Positions 36,531 through 45,200 of a stretch of DNA of 64,000 nucleotides are shown piece by piece. Below the pieces are notes generated by a model. That model made no database searches, had not been told where the DNA came from, and saw only the letters and a list, made by a program, of their open reading frames with translations. This stretch comes from Nonomuraea harbinensis (lineage in GTDB: Bacteria; Actinomycetota; Actinomycetes; Streptosporangiales; Streptosporangiaceae): assembly GCF_019396385.1 (NCBI RefSeq), contig NZ_JAHKRN010000024.1, positions 62,001 through 126,000 of the forward strand, read 5' to 3'. Each line of letters begins with the position of its first letter. Within the stretch, counting starts at the first letter, position 1. The position numbers and the translations under genes were made by a program.

Positions 36531-36944
36531 GGTCAGGCGGTGGCCCGGTTCCGCATCGCCTCCACCCCGCGGTACATGGACCGCCAGACCAACGAGTGGA
36601 AGGACGGCGACAGCCTCTTCCTGACCGCCAACGTCTGGCGGCAGGCGGGGGAGAACGTCGCCGAGAGCCTCACCCGCGGCATGCGCGTCATCGTCCAGGG
36701 GCGGCTCCGGCAGCGCTCGTACGAGACCAAGGACGGAGACAAGCGCACCGTCTACGAGATCGAGGTCGACGAGATCGGCCCGTCCCTGCGCCACGCCACC
36801 GCCCAGGTGAACAAGACCCGGCGCAACCGCCCGAACACTCCGCCGCAGGACAACCCCTGGGAGAACATGCCCGCCGACGGCCAGCAGGCCAACGGCGAGC
36901 CGGTCCCCGCAGGCGCGGCGGCCGGTGACGAGCCGGACTTCTGA
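36531..36944 (+). pseudogene. 3' fragment of the split ssb gene
   Basis: The frame resumes SSB homology at GQAVARFRIASTPRYMDRQT, then WKDGDSLFLTANVWRQAGEN, VAESLTRGMRVIVQGRLRQR and YEIEVDEIGPSLRHATAQV, and ends with the acidic tip GDEPDF. This is the missing remainder of the 5' fragment at 31586. There is no own ribosome binding site for this part. The original SSB had an acidic tail, unlike the cargo copy. Confidence 0.8.
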
Positions 36945-36954
36945 CATCCAGCGA

Positions 36955-36981
36955 GCCCGCCCGGCTTCCCTCCGGGCGGGC
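36955..36981 (+). terminator. Perfect 10-bp hairpin after ssb
   Basis: The arms GCCCGCCCGG and CCGGGCGGGC surround a 7-nt loop, 11 bp after the ssb stop. No T-tract follows. Probable terminator of the former ssb transcript. Confidence 0.65.
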
Positions 36982-37088
36982 CCCGCACCGCGCCTTCTGC
37001 GCGACCCCTTCCCCTCCGCCGTGCCTCCGGTCCAGCCGCCATCTGCAGGCACGGCGGCACTCTGTCTCCTTGTGGAGGACGTTCCCCG

Positions 37089-37436
37089 ATGATGTCCACC
37101 TCGACGTGCGCGGACCTGACGGACCTGCTGAACTTCGTCGGCACCGTGCTCAACGACCCGGGCGCGGATCTGCGCCCCGCTCTTCTGCATGTCATCGCCG
37201 AGCTGGCTCGCCTGCTCAGCGACGACATCGACGAGCGTGAGCTCGCCTCCGTGCTCGGCAACGCCCCAACGCCGGCTACCGGCCATTCCACGGCTTGCGG
37301 GGAGATCCTCTCCGTGCCGGGCCGCGGCCCCGCCGTCGTGCTGGCCGTCCGGGAAGGGGGAGCGCTGCTCAAAGTCCGCGCCGTCAACGAGATCCGTCAC
37401 ATCCGGCGTACGCCCGACGGGTGGGCGGACCTGTGA
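37089..37436 (+). CDS. Hypothetical protein, 115 aa
   Basis: Starts with ATGATG at 37089 after GTGGAGGA. An N-terminal helical part (DLLNFVGTVLNDPGADLRPALL, LARLLSDDIDE) precedes a beta-rich end (GPAVVLAVREGGALLKVRAVNEI). It lies at the head of a run of plus-strand genes after the ssb fragment. No family recognised; the codon usage is coding-like. Confidence 0.6.
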   Translation: MMSTSTCADLTDLLNFVGTVLNDPGADLRPALLHVIAELARLLSDDIDERELASVLGNAPTPATGHSTACGEILSVPGRGPAVVLAVREGGALLKVRAVNEIRHIRRTPDGWADL

Positions 37437-37479
37437 CCTGCCGAAATCGTGCCCGTACGCCGAAGGAGGCCGATCCCGC

Positions 37480-37784
37480 ATGTCCGTGAGCGACCCCGGC
37501 GAGCACGAGCCCCTCCCGTTCGAGGGGCACATGCTTTTGATCACCGAATGCTGCCGGTGCGGCGTGCGGCCGCTCCTCGTCGATCCCGACAACGCCGTGT
37601 CTGTCCTGATCCACCAAGCCACCGGCACCCCGTCGACCCCGACGGCAATCCGGCCCGGCGCGGCGATCCCCTCGTACAGCGCGAAGCCCTGTGCCCCGCT
37701 TGTGTCCTGCTGTGTCGGCAGGCCATCGCGCAGGGCAAGCTCGTGTCCTGGCCCCGGAGGCCGTTGCCAGAAGAGCTCGCATGA
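37480..37784 (+). pseudogene. Zinc-ribbon gene with a frameshift
   Basis: GAAGGAGG precedes ATG 37480. The first frame gives HMLLITECCRCGVRPLLVDP and ends in coding-like sequence near GTP at about 37630. One base out of frame, VDPDGNPARRGDPLVQREAL, CPACVLLCRQAIAQGKLVSW continues to TGA at 37784, which overlaps the next start. CCRC and CPAC would make one zinc ribbon of about 100 aa. Sequencing error or genuine mutation cannot be told apart. Confidence 0.55.
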
Positions 37785-38389
37785 TGCGCCACGTGGTCCA
37801 GTTCTCCGGTGGCATCGGCAGCTGGGCGGCCGCTCAGCGCGTCGCGGCCGAGCACGGGACCGACCGGCTGACCTTGCTGTTCGCCGACACCCTTGTCGAG
37901 GACGACGACCTGTACCGGTTCAACCGGGATGCCACCGCCCAGCTCGGCGTGGACCTCACCGTAGTCTGCGACGGCCGCACCCCGTTCGAGGTGTTCGCCG
38001 ACGTCCGCTTCCTGGGCAACGCCAGGATCGCCCCCTGCTCGTACTGGCTGAAGCAGAAGCCCTGCCGCGACTGGCTCACCGCCCACGCCGACCTGCGGAC
38101 CACCATCGTGTACGTCGGCATCGACTGGTCCGAAAAACGCCGCATCCCCGGCATCCAGCGGGGCTGGGCACCGTGGGGGGTGCGCTTCCCGATGGTCGAG
38201 CCGCCCTCCGGTCAGCGGCAATGGCTGCACCACCTGCGCACGCATCCCGACCGCTTCCTGCGCGCCGAGCACGAAGAGAGCCGGCTGCGCGCCGAACTCG
38301 GCGACGTCGCCATCCTCAAGCGACGGCGGCACGGCGTGACGCGCCCGTTGCCGCTGGCCGAGCTACGCCGCCACGCTCAGGCTGCCTGA
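37781..38389 (+). CDS. PAPS-reductase / PP-loop ATPase-like protein with internal deletion
   Basis: A 202-aa protein starting at ATG 37781 (ATGA overlap). The PP-loop VQFSGGIGSWAAAQRV is followed by LTLLFADTLVEDDDLYRF and FLGNARIAPCSYWLKQKPC, as in phage-type phosphoadenosine phosphosulfate reductase family proteins. After APWGVRFPMVEPP relatives known to me continue for about 40 residues through an N-N-C-G-G-x-C segment; here the chain jumps to the helix HHLRTHPDRFLRAEHEE. The frame stays open, so an internal in-frame deletion is likely and activity is doubtful. Confidence 0.65.
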   Translation: MMRHVVQFSGGIGSWAAAQRVAAEHGTDRLTLLFADTLVEDDDLYRFNRDATAQLGVDLTVVCDGRTPFEVFADVRFLGNARIAPCSYWLKQKPCRDWLTAHADLRTTIVYVGIDWSEKRRIPGIQRGWAPWGVRFPMVEPPSGQRQWLHHLRTHPDRFLRAEHEESRLRAELGDVAILKRRRHGVTRPLPLAELRRHAQAA

Positions 38390-38595
38390 TCTCCGCCGCT
38401 GACTGACTTCCGGGCGGATGTCCCGTGCCGGATGGACCCGCGCTTGCTTGGGCCTACCACGGAACCCCGACGCGGGGGCGCGGCCACCAAAGCCCGGCCG
38501 GCCGCGGCCGGCCCCCGCGCCTGGAACCCGTGGTCGATGCGGCCCAAGCGCGGGCCACCCCGGCCCGCCGCACCGGCCCATTGAAGGAGAACGCG

Positions 38596-39228
38596 GTGAC
38601 CGACGACACCGCCGCCCGCTGGCGGCACATCGAGATCGTCCTGGACCGCTCCGGGTCCATGCACCCGATCACGGCCCAGACCGAAGCGGGCCTGCGCGCA
38701 TTCCTGGAAGCGCAGCGGGAGGTGCCCGGCCGCACCACCGTCACCCTGTACCAGTTCGACGACGTCGGCGAGCTCGTCTTCAGCAACGTGGAACTGGCGG
38801 AGGTGCCGGAGATCCGGCTGCAGCCGCGCGCCGCCACCGCCCTGTTCGACGCGATCGGCGACACCATCGAGCGGGCCCGCAACCTGGTACTGGCACTGCC
38901 CAAGCCGGAACGCCCCGAGGAGATCATCACGGTCATCCTGACCGACGGCGCGGAGAACTCCTCCCACCGCTACGACGCACCGCGCCTGCGGGCCTGGATC
39001 GAGGACCTGCAGGCCAAGAAACGCAAGTGGGTGTTCGTCTTGCTGGGCGCGGGCTCCTACGTCACCAGGCTCGCCGGCATGCTCGGCATCCGGCAGGAGA
39101 CCACCATCCACTACGACCACGACCTCAGCCAGACAGCGCTGTCCACTGCCGGCGAGATGGTCCGCCGAGGCAGCCGCAGCGGCCGGTACGGCTTCACCGA
39201 CGAGGACAGGACCGCCACCCGGCACTGA
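38596..39228 (+). CDS. von Willebrand factor A domain protein
   Basis: A 210-aa protein; GTG 38596 follows GAAGGAG. A complete MIDAS site is seen: IVLDRSGSMHP (DxSxS), the AATALFDAIGD threonine, and VILTDGAENSS (Asp). Such domains bind Mg2+ and partner proteins. Very similar single-domain vWA proteins are frequent on actinobacterial plasmids. No signal peptide, so cytoplasmic. The role here is unknown. Confidence 0.8.
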   Translation: MTDDTAARWRHIEIVLDRSGSMHPITAQTEAGLRAFLEAQREVPGRTTVTLYQFDDVGELVFSNVELAEVPEIRLQPRAATALFDAIGDTIERARNLVLALPKPERPEEIITVILTDGAENSSHRYDAPRLRAWIEDLQAKKRKWVFVLLGAGSYVTRLAGMLGIRQETTIHYDHDLSQTALSTAGEMVRRGSRSGRYGFTDEDRTATRH

Positions 39229-39435
39229 GCCTCAGGGTGTGCTGGCGGCCGCGATCACCAGCGGCCGTCCAGCATGCCCCCGCTCCACGCCGCTGATATG
39301 GCAGCCCTTCTCAGGGTGCCGGGGGTGCGGCATCCGGGCAGTTTCGGGCTTCTCCTTTCCGGCTTCGCAGCCTGCGGCACTTTGGCGCGCCCCGCGACCG
39401 TCCTCTCACCCCGCTCTGCGGATCCCGGTGGGCGA
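39229..39435. other. Gene-free stretch before hairpin copy 3
   Basis: No supported gene. CCGGCTTCGCAGCCTGCG at about 39359 is nearly the same as CCGGCTTCGCAGCCTGCG at about 27310, so the similarity between copies 1 and 3 reaches upstream of the large hairpin. Confidence 0.5.
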
Positions 39436-39491
39436 GTTCTGCCTGCTTGAAGATCTTTTGCTGGCGCAAAACTTCTTCAAGCAGGCAGAAC
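39436..39491 (+). promoter_or_regulatory. Conserved large hairpin, copy 3
   Basis: The arms GTTCTGCCTGCTTGAAG and CTTCAAGCAGGCAGAAC enclose ATCTTTTGC and GCAAAACTT. The stem is almost perfect over 26 bp. It ends 144 bp upstream of the gene at 39636. CGCCGGAAGGGG and CCCCTTCTCCGGCAG follow between hairpin and gene, as a second pairing also present after copy 1. Confidence 0.75.
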
Positions 39492-39635
39492 CGAACGATC
39501 GCGGGTCGCTTCGCCGTGCCGCTGTCGGCTCTTCGCCGGAAGGGGAAGCCCACCGCCTCGGCCCGGGCCCTCACCCCCCCAACCCCTTCTCCGGCAGCCC
39601 ATCCATCAGCACGGGAAGAAGGAGAGCTCTCCATC

Positions 39636-40229
39636 ATGCTGCCCGAGGTTAAGGCGTTCTTCGACGCCATCGACGACCAGAATCTCCGCATCGAGACCGA
39701 CCGTGTGTACCGCGCACATCCGGTTCCGGAATGGGACCACACCATGTCTCCCGACCAGGTCGCGGCCTACTTCGAAGCGCAGGACAAGCGGGACGCCGCC
39801 CTGCGCGAGGTGGAGAAGGCGGACAAGACCAAGCAGGCCGAGGCGTACCAGAAGCTGGCCGCCTCCGAGGACCCGCTGGTGCGCTTCCTCCTCACCGATC
39901 CGGAGGTGCAGGCCTACCCCCGGCACGCGGAAGACGTGCTGAAGGCACTGCCGATGAGCCGTGAGGAGATGGAGGAGTTCGGCGAGCGGCAGGAGTGGTG
40001 CCGCGAGTTCGAGCGCCTGTTCAGGCGCGCGGACGAGGCCGGCGTCCTGCCCGAGCCGACCCCGGACCTGGCGGACGTCGAGCCGCTGGTGCGCGAGGTC
40101 GCGAGCCGGTTCGGCACCGATGAGCGCCGCCTGCGCACCCTCGTCAAGAAGCACCTGCCCGACATCCTCGCCAGCGCCTCGACCAAGGCCACGCAGCGAG
40201 TGCAGGAGGGCCTGACGACGACCGCGTAA
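39636..40229 (+). CDS. Hypothetical helical protein, 197 aa
   Basis: GAAGGAGAG precedes ATG 39636. The protein is charged and mostly helical (AAYFEAQDKRDAALREVEK, LKALPMSREEMEEFGERQEW), with no membrane segment or Cys cluster. A C-terminal LVREVASRFGTDERRLRTLV resembles a small DNA- or protein-binding helix bundle. It lies behind hairpin copy 3 and before a bidirectional terminator. Function unknown. Confidence 0.65.
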   Translation: MLPEVKAFFDAIDDQNLRIETDRVYRAHPVPEWDHTMSPDQVAAYFEAQDKRDAALREVEKADKTKQAEAYQKLAASEDPLVRFLLTDPEVQAYPRHAEDVLKALPMSREEMEEFGERQEWCREFERLFRRADEAGVLPEPTPDLADVEPLVREVASRFGTDERRLRTLVKKHLPDILASASTKATQRVQEGLTTTA

Positions 40230-40243
40230 GGCCAACCGAGGGC

Positions 40244-40275
40244 GGCGTGGCGGACGGTACGAGCTCCGCCACGCC
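40244..40275. terminator. Bidirectional hairpin between convergent genes
   Basis: The perfect 11-bp arms GGCGTGGCGGA and TCCGCCACGCC flank a 10-nt loop, between the plus-strand gene ending at 40229 and the minus-strand gene ending at 40312. Confidence 0.75.
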
Positions 40276-40311
40276 GTTCCTGGGCAGCGCCGAACACGGG
40301 AAGGCGGTACT

Positions 40312-40752
40312 TCAGCCCTTGTCCGTGTCGGCGTCCAGCTCGACGCCCAGCCTCTCCAACCGGGAGCGAATGGCGCCGCGGCTGCGGCCGAAGACCTGCA
40401 TCAGATCCCGGATGGTGGTGCCAGGAGCCGCGGCCAGGTCCTTGAGCCGCTGGTCATCGTCGGGGGTCCAGGGGCGGTGCGAGTTGCTGTGTGTGTGCCG
40501 CCGCTCCTGCAGCGTCGGTGTTCGCCGGTTTCCGGCGAGCGCGGCCTGGCCGCCGGCCAGCAGCTGGACGAGCACCGGCAGGTGGGCCGCCGGGATGGGC
40601 TCGGCTGTGCTGAAGTCGGCGAGTAGTTGGCCGTCGGCATCGTTGCCGCGCATCTCGATGTGCAGCCGGTCACCGTCGACGGTCAGGGTCAGCTCGTAGC
40701 GGTGGCCGTCCTGGTCGGCATGCAGACGTACCTGGGACAGGGAGGCGGGCAC
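40312..40752 (-). CDS. Hypothetical protein with C-terminal SANT/HTH-like segment
   Basis: A 146-aa protein. The N-terminal half is beta-rich (VRLHADQDGHRYELTLTVDG, RLHIEMRGNDADG); the C-terminal half RPWTPDDDQRLKDLAAAPGT then TIRDLMQVFGRSRGAIRSRL reads like a Myb/SANT- or Gcr-type helix-turn-helix. AAGGAGAT precedes the start at 40752. A DNA-binding regulator on the mobile element is plausible. Confidence 0.65.
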   Translation of the reverse strand: MPASLSQVRLHADQDGHRYELTLTVDGDRLHIEMRGNDADGQLLADFSTAEPIPAAHLPVLVQLLAGGQAALAGNRRTPTLQERRHTHSNSHRPWTPDDDQRLKDLAAAPGTTIRDLMQVFGRSRGAIRSRLERLGVELDADTDKG

Positions 40753-41640
40753 GGGATCTCCTTCGAGGCAGACGGGGCGAAGGGCTCACGGATGCGGCCG
40801 ACCACGGCGGCGCCCGGCTGGCGCCACCCGTCCTCTCCCGGACGGCCAGCCCATGATCTCAAAGCGCTTGAGCTTCACTCACTTGATTATCGAACAGATG
40901 CGCCAGAAGGTCTTACCCTTAATCACAGGGGAAGCCGCGCCATGAGCGATCAGGCAAGCCCACTGCCTGGCGGGGGGACTGGTTATCCGGACCGGCTGGC
41001 CGCCGTACCGCAGCCGGCCAGTATCGGGGCGCTTGGGGCTGCGCTCTTCCCTCGTCGCTCAGTCGCTTCGCTCCATCGCTCCTCAGTCCAGAGCACAGCC
41101 CGCCCCTCCAGGCCGGCCGCTTCTACCGCGCGCCGCCGTACTTCGGCCCGCTGGGCGCCGTCGTCACTACTCGCCGACCCGGACGTACCTCGCCGGCGCG
41201 GCAGCCAGCCTTTCCGCGCACAGGGCGCTCGCTGCGCTCGCATCGCTCACGATCGGCCTGCGGCCGACCCTGCGCGCGGCGCGCTCCACGTCGGCTTCAC
41301 GGAGGCTTCGCTGACGCTCCGCCTCCGTTACGCCTCCGCTCCGCGCGGTACCCCGCCATCCCCCTCCGTTCCCGCCGCCGAGGCCCGAACCATCCCTTCA
41401 GCGTGAGCCAGACCGCACGGTCGGCACCGGCCGGAAGTCTCTCCACTGACCAGCTCGTCCCTGAGGCGCACGCGACGAGGTGCGCGCCGTGCGGTCTGGC
41501 CAAGCGCTTTCGGCTCATCCCAAGCCCGGCCTTGGCCTCGAACACGGCCGTCTGTTTGCGGCTCGCTGGCGCGCGGGCGGCATCTCCGCGTCCCCCGGGC
41601 TGGTGTCCCGAGCCAGGTCAGCCTCGCAGGCCGTCACTGC
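40753..41640. other. Long gene-free region with a 14-bp inverted repeat
   Basis: About 0.9 kb lacks a supported gene; open frames are Arg/Pro/Ala-rich without ribosome binding sites. GCCAGACCGCACGG (41407-41420) and CCGTGCGGTCTGGC (41487-41500) form a perfect 14-bp inverted repeat 66 bp apart. Between them lie CTCGTC at 41454 and GACGAG at 41474. Being about 750 bp upstream of the relaxase gene it could be part of an origin of transfer; no nic site can be shown. Confidence 0.4.
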
Positions 41641-41701
41641 GGACAACCCGCCCCTTTCAAGATCTTTTGCTGCGCAAAACATCTTGACGGGCAAGTTGTC
41701 C
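41641..41701 (+). promoter_or_regulatory. Conserved large hairpin, copy 4
   Basis: The outer arms GGACAAC and GTTGTCC, then GCCC and GGGC, surround CAAGATCTTTTGC and GCAAAACATCTTG with a short loop. It ends 92 bp upstream of the small membrane-protein gene at 41794. Confidence 0.75.
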
Positions 41702-41793
41702 TTCGCTCCTTCGCCTGCGAAGTCGCCCTTGCCGGGACACCCAAGGCGGGTGCCGCTCACGCAAGCGGCCCCTTCAGCAGACAGGAGACCTCC

Positions 41794-42009
41794 ATGCGCA
41801 ACGTCTTCCTCCGCACCATCGCCCTCGATTGGGGCACTCTCATCGCCGCAGCAGGTATTGCCCTCGGCGTTCTCGTACTCGTCGGGTTCGGCGCCGCCGT
41901 AGTCAGTATCCAGCGCGACGACCGGCGTGGTGTTCCTGCCGCCTCTCCCACCTCCCCGCGCAGGTTCAGGCGGCGCGTGCTGGGCACCCACACCCCGTCC
42001 GACCGATAA
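41794..42009 (+). CDS. Small membrane protein, 71 aa
   Basis: CAGGAGACC precedes ATG 41794. One strong membrane segment, TLIAAAGIALGVLVLVGFGA (about residues 15-36), is followed by a basic tail (RRFRRRVLGTHTP) that should face the cytoplasm. It lies behind hairpin copy 4 and upstream of the relaxase gene, so a role in conjugation or surface function is possible but not shown. Confidence 0.65.
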   Translation: MRNVFLRTIALDWGTLIAAAGIALGVLVLVGFGAAVVSIQRDDRRGVPAASPTSPRRFRRRVLGTHTPSDR

Positions 42010-42255
42010 GCGGGATGCTGGCGAGGGGCGCGGAAGCACACGATCTCGGGGAATCCGCGCCCCTATCCCATCCCTCATCCCGCAGGTGAGTACACCGCGT
42101 CGAAATCCTTACCTGCCGCCAACCCACCTGCAACCAGCATGATCTTGACGATCTATCTCACTTCTCCGCAACCTGATCATGTCCTTGGACCAAGGTATCT
42201 GCGATGTTCGCGCCTGGTCCGCAGCCGTGCCGGCCGCCAGGGGAGGTGGATCACC

Positions 42256-45200
42256 TTGGCTTGGGTGAGCGTGATCGGACCCTCCATGGAACAGGTGGAG
42301 TACCGGCTGCAGGACGGCGCCGGATGCGGCGCGCACCGCGATGACGGGCAGGCCCAGGGAACGCCCCAGCAACCGCACGAGCAGCCCACCTACCGGCTGG
42401 CCGACGAACGCGGACTGATGTGGATCGGCCAGGGCCTGCACGAGTTCGGCATCATCCCGCGGACCCCGCTCACCCCCGACCAGTACGCCACGGCCCGCGC
42501 GCTGATGAACGGCGTGCATCCCTGGAGTGGCAAGGTTCTGGTGCCCGCCAAGCACGAGGTCGACCCCCGCGCCAAGCTGCCTGCCGCACCGCTCCTGGCG
42601 GCGTTGGAAGCGGCCGCGGCCGAGCAGGGCACCACGGTGCAGGAGCGGTTATCCGACCGGCCCGCGGTGGCCAGGCGCGTGGCCCGCATGGCGCGCGGCA
42701 TCGCTCGCCAGGGCGAGGCCCATCTCATGACGGTCACCGAGATCGAGCAGGTCGCCCGCGCCGCCGGCGTCGACGTGGGGGAGGCGTACACAGCCGACGA
42801 ACTGGCTGTCGCGCGCCGGTGGTGCAAGTCCCGGGTACGCGTCGGCAACCGCGGCTACGACCTGACCCTGGACGTCACCAAGAGCCTGTCGGTGCTGTAC
42901 GGGCTGGCCGGAAGAGAGTTCGCCGCCGAGCTCGAGACGGTGTTCGCCGACGCCGTGGTCGAGACGGTGGGCGCGGTGGAGGGCTGGGCCGCCTACGGTC
43001 TGCGCGGCCACCAGGGCGACGGCCAGGTAGCCGATCGGGAGGAGTCGACCGGGCTGCTCGGATGGGTGATGTGGCACCGTACCGCCCGGCCGGTGGACGG
43101 CGCGGCACCCGACCCGCACCTGCACGCCCACGTGACTATCGCCAACATGGTGCGCGGCCGCGGCGACGGCCGGTGGTCGGCGATCGCTTCCGGCGGTCGG
43201 GACATCCACCGGCACGCGCACGCCGCCGACGCCCTGCTTAAGGCCCGCATCCGCCGCGTGCTGACCGAGCGGTACGGCATCTCCTGGATCCGGGACCCGC
43301 ACACCGGCGCGTGGGAGATCGCGTCCATCCCCGAGCAGGTACGCGTCCTGTTCTCCAAGCGGGACGGGCAGGTCAAGGCATTGCTGGCCCGGCTCGGCAA
43401 GCCCTACGACGAGGCCTCGCGCCAGGCCCGCAAGGTGGCTTCCGCGGAAAGCCGCCAGCGCAAACAGGACGACACCGACGAGGTCGACCTGCGGGCGGAC
43501 TGGCGCCGCCAGCTCGCAGCCGAGGGCATCGACGCGGACACCCTGGTACGAACCTGTCGACAGGGCGGTGAGCTGCCGCCGCGGCCGAGCGCGGAGCAGA
43601 TCGCCGCCTGGATCTGGCGCGCCGGAGGAGGGCTGACCGCGCATCGCAAGGTGGTGACCCGCGCCGATGTGCTGGCCGCGGTCATCGACGCGCTGCCCGA
43701 CGGAGTGGCCGGCGTAGCCGAGGCCGAGGCGCTCACCGACGAGGTCCTGCGGCACGCCCCCGCCGTGGAACTACCGGAATCCGGGGCGAGCCACCTGAGC
43801 AACGCGGAGCGGTTCACCTCCCGCGACGTGCTGGAGGCCGAGAACGCGATCCTTGCCAGTGTACGGAGCAGGTACGACAGCGGCGTGGCCGTGCTCGACG
43901 CCGAGACGGTACGCATGGCCATCGACGCCTTTGAGGTCGGCAACGCCGTGGAGCTCTCCGGCGAGCAGCGCGCCGCTGTGGAGCGGGTGCTGATGACTGG
44001 GCACGGTGTGGAGGCGATCACCGGGGTGGCCGGCGCAGGCAAGACCACGCTCATGGCGGCCGTCAAGACCGCGTTCGAGGTGCGCGGTCTGGTGGTGCGC
44101 GGCGCGGCCACCGCCGCTGTGGCGGCCGCCAACCTGAGCGCCGAATCCGGCATCGCCTCCCATACCATCGCCGGCTGGCTGCGCCGCATCCGCGATCCGG
44201 ACCGGCGAGGGCTGCGCGGGGTGGATGTGCTGGTGGTCGACGAGGCCGCGATGGTCGACGATCGTGAGCTGGCGGCGCTGCTGCGGGAGGCCGAACGCAG
44301 GGGCACCAAGGTCGTGCTCGTGGGCGACCCGCTGCAACTGCGCGCGGTCGGCGTCGGCGGCGGCTTCGGCGCGGTGCACCGCCAGATCCGTGGGCTGACC
44401 CTGCGGCACAACCGCCGCCAGCGGGACCCGCTGGAACGCAAAGCGCTGGAGCTGTGGCGGGCCCATCAGCGGGGTGAGGCTCTGCATGTGTGGAGCCAGG
44501 GTGACCGGGTGCGTTCCGGGCGCGGCGCCGACGACACCATGGCCCGGCTGATCGCCGACTGGGCGGACGCCAGGCAGCCCTATCGCACCGGCGACCGCGA
44601 GGCGGTGTACGACGAACTCGCCGACGTGCTCGTCCTGGCCGGCACCAACGAAGCCGTCGAGCGGCTCAACCTGACGTCCCGGGCCCTGCGGCGCGAGCTC
44701 GGCGAGATCACCGGGCCGGAGCGCACCTACCGGATCGCCGGCGGCCGCAGCATCGCTCTGGCGGTCGGGGATCACGTCCGCGTACGGCGCAACGACTACC
44801 GGGCCCGACGCGGCGAGGGCGAACTCAACGTGCTCAACGGTTACCGCGGCCGGGTGGTGGCCATCGACGTGCGCGACCGGGTCCAGGTCGAGTGGCGCCA
44901 GGCCGGCCCGGACGGGCCCACGCTGGCCACCGAGTGGATCAGCCGGCGGTTCATCGCCGAGGGCGGCCTGTCCTACGGGACCGCGATGACGGTGGCCGCC
45001 GCTCAGGGGCTGACGGCTGAGCATGCGCTGATCTACGGCATGGGCCTGGACCCGCACACGCTGTATTCGGCGATGGCCCGCGACCGCGCCACCGCCCGCT
45101 TGTACCTGCCGCTGGAACTGCTGGAAACCGATGCCGACCGGGCACGTCACGGCGAGGTCAGGGGAAAGGATCAAGAGCTGCAGCGGGCGATGGCAGCCTA

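Larger units (their letters stand above)
31657..36534. mobile_element. Tyrosine-recombinase transposon (Tn554-like build) inserted in ssb
   Basis: About 4.9 kb lies between the two halves of an ssb gene. It carries a 360-aa tyrosine recombinase, a 104-aa HTH-like protein and a 564-aa second recombinase-like protein, sizes close to TnpA, TnpC and TnpB of Tn554, plus three cargo genes including an intact ssb. CCGCGAGTTC at 31663-31672 and its complement GAACTCGCGG at 36507-36516 form a 10-bp inverted repeat near the ends. GGTC occurs at both junctions, but joining there is not in frame, so exact ends are unresolved. Confidence 0.65.

Noticed and set aside
31657..36534. Precise insertion by a GGTC direct repeat at both junctions
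   Set aside because: Joining at GGTC does not restore the ssb reading frame, so the 4-base match is probably chance and the true ends remain undefined.
40627..41406. 259-codon frame in the gene-free region upstream of the relaxase
   Set aside because: No ribosome binding site, Ser/Arg/Pro-rich throughout and overlapping an oppositely oriented gene start; not coding-like.
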